Assembly: GCA_034429475.1 (NCBI GenBank)
Contig: DAOUGD010000232.1
Location: 1-17,296, forward strand
Direction: 5' to 3'
Length of the DNA: 17,296 nucleotides
Source of the DNA: JAKQHY01 sp034429475
Lineage (GTDB): Bacteria; Chloroflexota; Anaerolineae; B4-G1; SLSP01
Shown here one piece after another: positions 13,653 to 17,296 of the stretch. The position numbers and the translations under genes were made by a program. The notes below the pieces were generated by a model. The model did not search any database and was not told where the DNA came from. It was given only the letters and a program-made list of their open reading frames with translations. Every line of letters begins with the position of its first letter. Position 1 is the stretch's first letter.

Positions 13653-14528
13653 TTAAAACAAAATCGGTTGATAAAGTCGCTTTCTCGCCATTTCGCAGTA
13701 TTCGGGATTGATGTCAATACCAACATACCGCCGCCCCAAACGTTGCGCCACCACCGCCGTCGTACCACTTCCAATGAACGGGTCTAACACAATCCCCTTC
13801 TCAGGACAACCGGCCTGGATGCAAAGTTCGACTAAAGTTTCTGGAAAGACTGCAAAATGAGCTTCTCTGAATTTGGACAAAGGGATTTCCCAGACGGTAC
13901 GACGATTTCGTCCCTTGGGATGAAATGCCTGATCCCAACGGCCATCATGCAAATTGGGATTGCCTTCGTTTTTGCCCTGTTCGGGAGTGCCATTTTTCTT
14001 TCCGAAATGATTGCGCCCACCTTTCATCTTACTTTTATCCGTAAAAGTAACATGCGGTTCTCTGATTGAATCAATATCATAGTAATACTCGTTGCTCTTT
14101 ACAAAGAAAAAAACGTACTCGTGATCGGTAGTGGGGCGATTCTTCACCGACGAAGGCATCGCGTTAGGTTTGTGCCAGATGATGTCCGAGCGCAGCAACC
14201 AGCCGTTTTCTTTTAATGCAAACACGACCCGCCAGGGCATCCCCAGCAGGTCGCCATCTTCGTATTTATCGCCCAAATTAAGCCATAGGGTGCCGTCTTC
14301 CCGCAATACCCGAAAACATTCCGTAAATACTGCTTGCAGATCAGCTATGTAGGCTTCAGGCGAGGCTTCGTTGCCAATTTGGTCATTGGCATTATAGTCT
14401 CGTTGCATATAGTAAGGGGGGCTGGTGACAATACAATGAATAGAATTGCTCGGTATCTGCTGTAATACCATCCGCGCGTCCCCTTCGAGAATAGTATTAG
14501 TCCATAAGGCAACCTGATCTACCACCAT
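13653..14528 (-). CDS. beta-class site-specific DNA methyltransferase (N4-cytosine or N6-adenine)
   Basis: The 291-residue protein has the amino-methyltransferase motifs in beta order: motif IV TSPPYY at 35-40, a variable target-recognition part at about 155-215, then motif X-like HFAVFPETLVE and the S-adenosylmethionine loop DPFIGSGTT at 249-257, followed by GIDINPEY. SPPY is typical of N4-cytosine enzymes, although N6-adenine enzymes with it exist. It should protect host DNA from the converging endonuclease. Their stop codons are 2 bp apart. The ATG at 14528 is preferred, with AGAGG 5 nt upstream; a GTG at 14543 would add five residues. Like its partner it is AT-richer than its neighbours. 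Confidence 0.9.
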   Translation of the reverse strand: MVVDQVALWTNTILEGDARMVLQQIPSNSIHCIVTSPPYYMQRDYNANDQIGNEASPEAYIADLQAVFTECFRVLREDGTLWLNLGDKYEDGDLLGMPWRVVFALKENGWLLRSDIIWHKPNAMPSSVKNRPTTDHEYVFFFVKSNEYYYDIDSIREPHVTFTDKSKMKGGRNHFGKKNGTPEQGKNEGNPNLHDGRWDQAFHPKGRNRRTVWEIPLSKFREAHFAVFPETLVELCIQAGCPEKGIVLDPFIGSGTTAVVAQRLGRRYVGIDINPEYCEMARKRLYQPILF

Positions 14529-14560
14529 CACAACCTCTTTCACATATCACAGTGTTACCA

Positions 14561-14589
14561 TTTATACCATAAGGCACATTGGATACAAA
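14561..14589 (-). promoter_or_regulatory. candidate methyltransferase promoter
   Basis: On the minus strand TATAAA (14561-14566) is preceded with a 17-bp spacer by TTGTAT (14584-14589). The start codon at 14528 is about 32 nt downstream of the -10. The region is shared with the divergent GH140-like gene. Confidence 0.45.
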
Positions 14590-14595
14590 TATCTT

Positions 14596-14601
14596 TATAC
14601 T
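14596..14601 (+). promoter_or_regulatory. possible -10 box of the GH140-like gene
   Basis: TATACT (5 of 6 matches to TATAAT) lies 19 nt before the preferred ATG at 14621, with the Shine-Dalgarno AAGGAAGGA between them. No convincing -35 is visible. Confidence 0.35.
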
Positions 14602-14620
14602 CAAAGGAAGGAACTTCAGT

Positions 14621-15937
14621 ATGAACTTTTCGTCACATCCCACGACAATGTCTCTCCGCATCGCGCCTACCCGCCGTCACCTCGAATACACCGACGGGAC
14701 GCCGTTTTTCTACCTCGGCGACACGGCCTGGGAGATGCTGCACCGCCTCAACCGCGAGGAGACGGACTTCTACCTGGAAAACCGCGCCCGCAAGGGCTTC
14801 ACGGTCATCCAGACGGTGTTGCTGGCCGAATTGGATGGGCTTAATGCTCCCAATGTCTACGGCGATAAACCCCTGTGCGACAACGACTCGACGCGCCCCA
14901 ACGAGCCGTATTTTGCGCACGTGGATTATATGATTGCCAAAGCCGCGCAACTCGGGCTGTTCGTGGGCTTCCTACCGACCTGGGGCAGCCACTGGAAGTC
15001 GGAGAATGGCGGGCCGACCGGCATTTTCACGCCGGAGCGCGCGGCGACGTATGGGCGCTTCCTCGGCGCGCGGTACAAGGATGCGCCGCTGATCTGGATT
15101 CTGGGCGGCGATCAAAACGTGGACACGCCGCAAGAAATGGCCGTCATCGAGGCGCTGGCGCGCGGGCTGCGGGCCGGCGACGACGGCGCGCACCTCATCA
15201 CCTTCCACCCGCGCGGGCCGGGGCAGTCGTCGGACAAGTTGCATCACGCGGAATGGCTGGATTTCAACATGTCGCAATCGTCGCACGGCGCGCCGGATCA
15301 CGACAACGGCCTGTTCACGGCACACGACTACGCCTTGCAGCCGCCCAAACCCACCGTGGATGGCGAGCCGCGCTATGAGAACCTCAACGTCGGCTTCTAC
15401 AACACCGACGCCGTGAATGTGCGCCGCTTCGACGACTACGACGTGCGGCAGGCCGCGTACTGGTCGCTGCTGGCCGGGGCTTGCGGGCACACCTACGGCA
15501 ACAACAGCCTGTGGCAGATTTGGCGTCCGGGCGACAAGGGGCTTTACGGGGCTTATGTGCCGTGGAATGAGGCGCTCGATCATCCCGGCGCGTTCCAGAT
15601 GGGGCTGATGCGCCGCTTCTTCGAGGCGCGCGCCTTCCAGAAGCTCATCCCGGATCAATCGCTCATCCTCGACGGGCCAACCTTCGGCGGGGCCAAGATT
15701 CGCGCCGCCCGCGCCAACGACGGCAGCTTCGCCCTCGTCTACTCGCCGCGCGGCGCCGCGTTCACCATGCGGCAGGACGTCGTCACCGCGCCCAAAGTCC
15801 GCGCCTCCTGGTTCGACCCGCGCTACGGCGTCGAAATTCACCTCCACTCCACCACCAGCCCCGGCATCCAGACCTTCGCGCCCCCCACCTCCGGTCGCGG
15901 CTGCGATTGGGTATTGGTGTTGGAAGAAGAAAAATAG
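14621..15937 (+). CDS. GH140-like (DUF4038, apiosidase-type) glycoside hydrolase
   Basis: The 438-residue protein resembles the DUF4038/GH140 family, whose studied member removes D-apiose from rhamnogalacturonan II side chains. A (beta/alpha)8 barrel starts at FFYLGDTAWEMLHRLNREETDFYLENRARKGF-like sequence (shown in parts: GDTAWEMLHRL, RKGFTVIQ). Likely catalytic residues are the Asp in WILGGDQN (D164) and a Glu in DGEPRYEN (E249 or E253). A C-terminal beta domain (about 340-438, ending GCDWVLVLEE) fits the putative collagen-binding domain usually joined to it. No signal peptide is seen, so it likely acts on imported oligosaccharides. The ATG at 14621 is supported by AAGGAAGGA 8 nt upstream; an in-frame ATG at 14579 lies before the Shine-Dalgarno. 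Its stop codon merges with a repeat element. Confidence 0.85.
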   Translation: MNFSSHPTTMSLRIAPTRRHLEYTDGTPFFYLGDTAWEMLHRLNREETDFYLENRARKGFTVIQTVLLAELDGLNAPNVYGDKPLCDNDSTRPNEPYFAHVDYMIAKAAQLGLFVGFLPTWGSHWKSENGGPTGIFTPERAATYGRFLGARYKDAPLIWILGGDQNVDTPQEMAVIEALARGLRAGDDGAHLITFHPRGPGQSSDKLHHAEWLDFNMSQSSHGAPDHDNGLFTAHDYALQPPKPTVDGEPRYENLNVGFYNTDAVNVRRFDDYDVRQAAYWSLLAGACGHTYGNNSLWQIWRPGDKGLYGAYVPWNEALDHPGAFQMGLMRRFFEARAFQKLIPDQSLILDGPTFGGAKIRAARANDGSFALVYSPRGAAFTMRQDVVTAPKVRASWFDPRYGVEIHLHSTTSPGIQTFAPPTSGRGCDWVLVLEEEK

Positions 15938-16000
15938 GACGCAGATTGACGCGGATTTTCGCAGATTAAAAAATCAGCGTTTATCCGCGTGAATCTGCGT
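15937..16000. repeat. dispersed inverted repeat (GGACGCAGAT family), copy B
   Basis: The element opens with GGACGCAGAT, as copy A does, at the last base of the upstream TAG stop. ACGCAGATT at 15939-15947 pairs with AATCTGCGT at 15992-16000. Interior words match copy A (TTTCGCAGATTA, TTATCCGCG). It fills the gap between the GH140-like gene and the permease. Confidence 0.75.
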
Positions 16001-16018
16001 ACAAAGACAATAACCCTG

Positions 16019-17224
16019 ATGATTGATCTACTAAAACTCCTCCTCATCCTCGCCCTGACCATCTTCCTGCTCTTCAAAAAGTGGGACCTGGGCCTGATTT
16101 TGCTCCTCAACTCCGTCCTGGCGGCGGTGTTGTTTGCCTACCCTCTGCGCTCGCTGCCCCTCTCGGTGTGGCGCGGCGTCTCGCACAAAGACACGCTGAA
16201 TCTGGCGCTCGCCGTCTTCCTGGTGCTGTTGCTGGCGGAATTGCTGCACCGCACCCGCTCAATGGAGACGATGGTGCAATCCCTCCAAGAACTCGTGCCG
16301 GACAGCCGCTTGCTCGTCGCGTTGCTGCCCATGCTCATCGGGCTGATGCCGATGCTCGGTGGGGCGATGTTCTCCGCGCCGATGGTCAACGAGATCGGGA
16401 CGCGCCTCGATCTCAACGCCGACCGCAAGACGTTCATCAACTACTGGTTCCGTCACACGATGGAGTACGTCTTCCCCCTGTACTCCTCGCTGTTGATGAT
16501 TTCGGCCCTGGTGGGCATCTCCGTCTACGACTTCATCCGCGTCTCGTGGCCGCTCACCTTCGTGACGATGGCCGGGGGCGTGCTCTGGGGTCTGGTGGGG
16601 ATTTCGCGCCAGAAGCACGCCAGCAACGGCAAGTCGAAAGGCCGGGTGTGGCGCGAATTGTTCGCCAGCATGTGGCCGCTGCTGCTGGTCATCCTCACCG
16701 TCGTCATTTTGCAAACGGCGATGATCCCGACGCTGCTGGTCGTCGTCGCCCTGGTGCTGCTAATCCACCGCATCGGGCCGAGACAATGGCGGGACGTGCT
16801 CACGCGCAGCTTCCCCGTCCCCACCTTCTCGGCCATCTTCGGGGTGATGATTTTCAAGCGCGTCCTCGAAGACGCCGGGGCCATTCAGACCATCCCGCAG
16901 ACGTTGAGCGCGCTGGGCCTGCCGGCGCTGCTGGTGGCATTCCTCATTCCGATGCTGATCGGGCTGTTGACCGGTGTAGCCGCCGCCACAAGCGCGCTCA
17001 GTGTGCCGCTGGTGCTCCCACTGCTCATCGCCGCCGGGCTGGACACGGCGTCCGCCGGCGTGTGGCTCTTTGTGGGCGGCTTCAGCGGCGTGCTGCTTTC
17101 CCCCATGCACCTCTGCCTCTCCCTGACCCGCGCCTACTTCAAGGCCAACTGGGGCGGACTCTACAGGGCGATTGTGCCGTCGGTGGCGTTGGTGGTCGCG
17201 GCAGCGTTGATGATAGTCATGTAA
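16019..17224 (+). CDS. DUF401-type integral membrane permease
   Basis: The 401-residue protein consists almost wholly of hydrophobic segments, roughly ten or more. It shows the DUF401 family core PMLIGLMPMLGGAMFSAP (from about residue 103) followed by FINYWFRHTMEYVFPLYSSLL, and a symmetric second half with PMLIGLLTGVAAATSALSVP and GGFSGVLLSPMHLCLS. It resembles the anaerobic dicarboxylate/ion-transporter-like superfamily; transport of an organic anion or sugar acid is plausible, but no substrate is known. The ATG at 16019 is chosen although no Shine-Dalgarno is visible; the GTG at 15989 lies inside the repeat. It follows the GH140-like gene by 81 bp on the same strand and may import its product or a related compound (inference). 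Confidence 0.78.
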   Translation: MIDLLKLLLILALTIFLLFKKWDLGLILLLNSVLAAVLFAYPLRSLPLSVWRGVSHKDTLNLALAVFLVLLLAELLHRTRSMETMVQSLQELVPDSRLLVALLPMLIGLMPMLGGAMFSAPMVNEIGTRLDLNADRKTFINYWFRHTMEYVFPLYSSLLMISALVGISVYDFIRVSWPLTFVTMAGGVLWGLVGISRQKHASNGKSKGRVWRELFASMWPLLLVILTVVILQTAMIPTLLVVVALVLLIHRIGPRQWRDVLTRSFPVPTFSAIFGVMIFKRVLEDAGAIQTIPQTLSALGLPALLVAFLIPMLIGLLTGVAAATSALSVPLVLPLLIAAGLDTASAGVWLFVGGFSGVLLSPMHLCLSLTRAYFKANWGGLYRAIVPSVALVVAAALMIVM

Positions 17225-17239
17225 ACTGCGCCGGGTTTT

Positions 17240-17253
17240 GCGGCTAAAGCCGC
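17240..17253. repeat. short GC hairpin downstream of the permease
   Basis: GCGGC and GCCGC flank the loop TAAA, 15 nt after the permease stop. A run of six T follows 13 bases later at 17267-17272, too far for a typical intrinsic terminator. Confidence 0.45.
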
Positions 17254-17273
17254 CTTCGAGAGAGTGTTTTTTC

Positions 17274-17296
17274 GCAGGCGGGCTTTGCCCGCCTGC
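17274..17296. repeat. perfect 10-bp GC hairpin at the window end
   Basis: GCAGGCGGGC pairs perfectly with GCCCGCCTGC around TTT. The T-run precedes it on the plus strand, so as a terminator it would need the minus-strand reading, where A residues follow; neither fits. The element may continue beyond the window. Confidence 0.55.

Noticed and set aside
14972..15847. 291-codon open frame opposite the GH140-like gene
   Set aside because: No motif and typical shadow composition; the plus frame has the GH140-type signatures.
16081..17247. 388-codon open frame overlapping the permease in another plus frame
   Set aside because: Arg/Gly/Pro-rich, no hydrophobic segments or motifs; the other frame encodes a convincing membrane protein.
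17267..17296. T-run plus GC hairpin as an intrinsic terminator of the permease gene
   Set aside because: The T-run comes before the strong stem, and the weak stem at 17240-17253 is 13 bases away from it; the order is wrong for a standard terminator.

Overview
The window looks like a stretch of a Chloroflexota (Anaerolineae-like) chromosome, probably from an environmental genome. This is inferred from GC-rich coding sequence, bacterial NBR1-type Ig-like domains fused to a secreted glycoside hydrolase, an EFR1-type flavodoxin/ferredoxin protein, and short dispersed inverted repeats between genes. No rRNA, tRNA, CRISPR array, transposase or phage gene is visible. No search was run, so family names rest on motifs read by eye.

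Layout. (1) 141-2706: an ArsR-type regulator with a large N-terminal domain, divergent from an MFS drug-type exporter. Between them lie a 10+10 bp palindrome and a consensus TATAAT placed so that the exporter mRNA would be leaderless. (2) 2813-7569, all minus strand and read right to left: Zn-dependent sugar/polyol-type dehydrogenase, membrane-anchored SGNH esterase, galactose-mutarotase-like protein, EFR1-type flavodoxin-ferredoxin, small two-helix membrane protein, and a NarL-type response regulator with no kinase partner. The last three are almost overlapping (5-nt gap, then a TAATG junction), which suggests a redox-linked signalling unit. (3) 7662-9857: a secreted protein with three NBR1-type domains and a clan GH-A glycosidase domain. 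(4) 9990-11731: a GNAT acetyltransferase resembling streptothricin acetyltransferases and a uroporphyrinogen-decarboxylase-superfamily protein, both on the minus strand. A CE1/LpqC-like membrane-anchored esterase (11770-12717) diverges from them across 38 bp. (5) 12772-14528: a visibly AT-richer Type II restriction-modification pair, endonuclease and beta-class DNA methyltransferase converging tail to tail with 2 bp between stop codons. This is probably acquired DNA. (6) 14621-17224: a GH140-like (apiosidase-type, DUF4038) hydrolase followed by a DUF401-type permease.

Taken together, two glycosidases, two esterases, a mutarotase-like protein, a polyol-type dehydrogenase and a permease suggest scattered breakdown of decorated plant-type polysaccharide. 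Resistance-type genes (ArsR/MFS, GNAT), a restriction-modification island and the EFR1 signalling operon are interleaved. Intergenic spaces are short (none exceeds about 140 bp apart from window ends) and most are filled with inverted repeats, several of which supply the last codons or stop codon of the adjoining gene.
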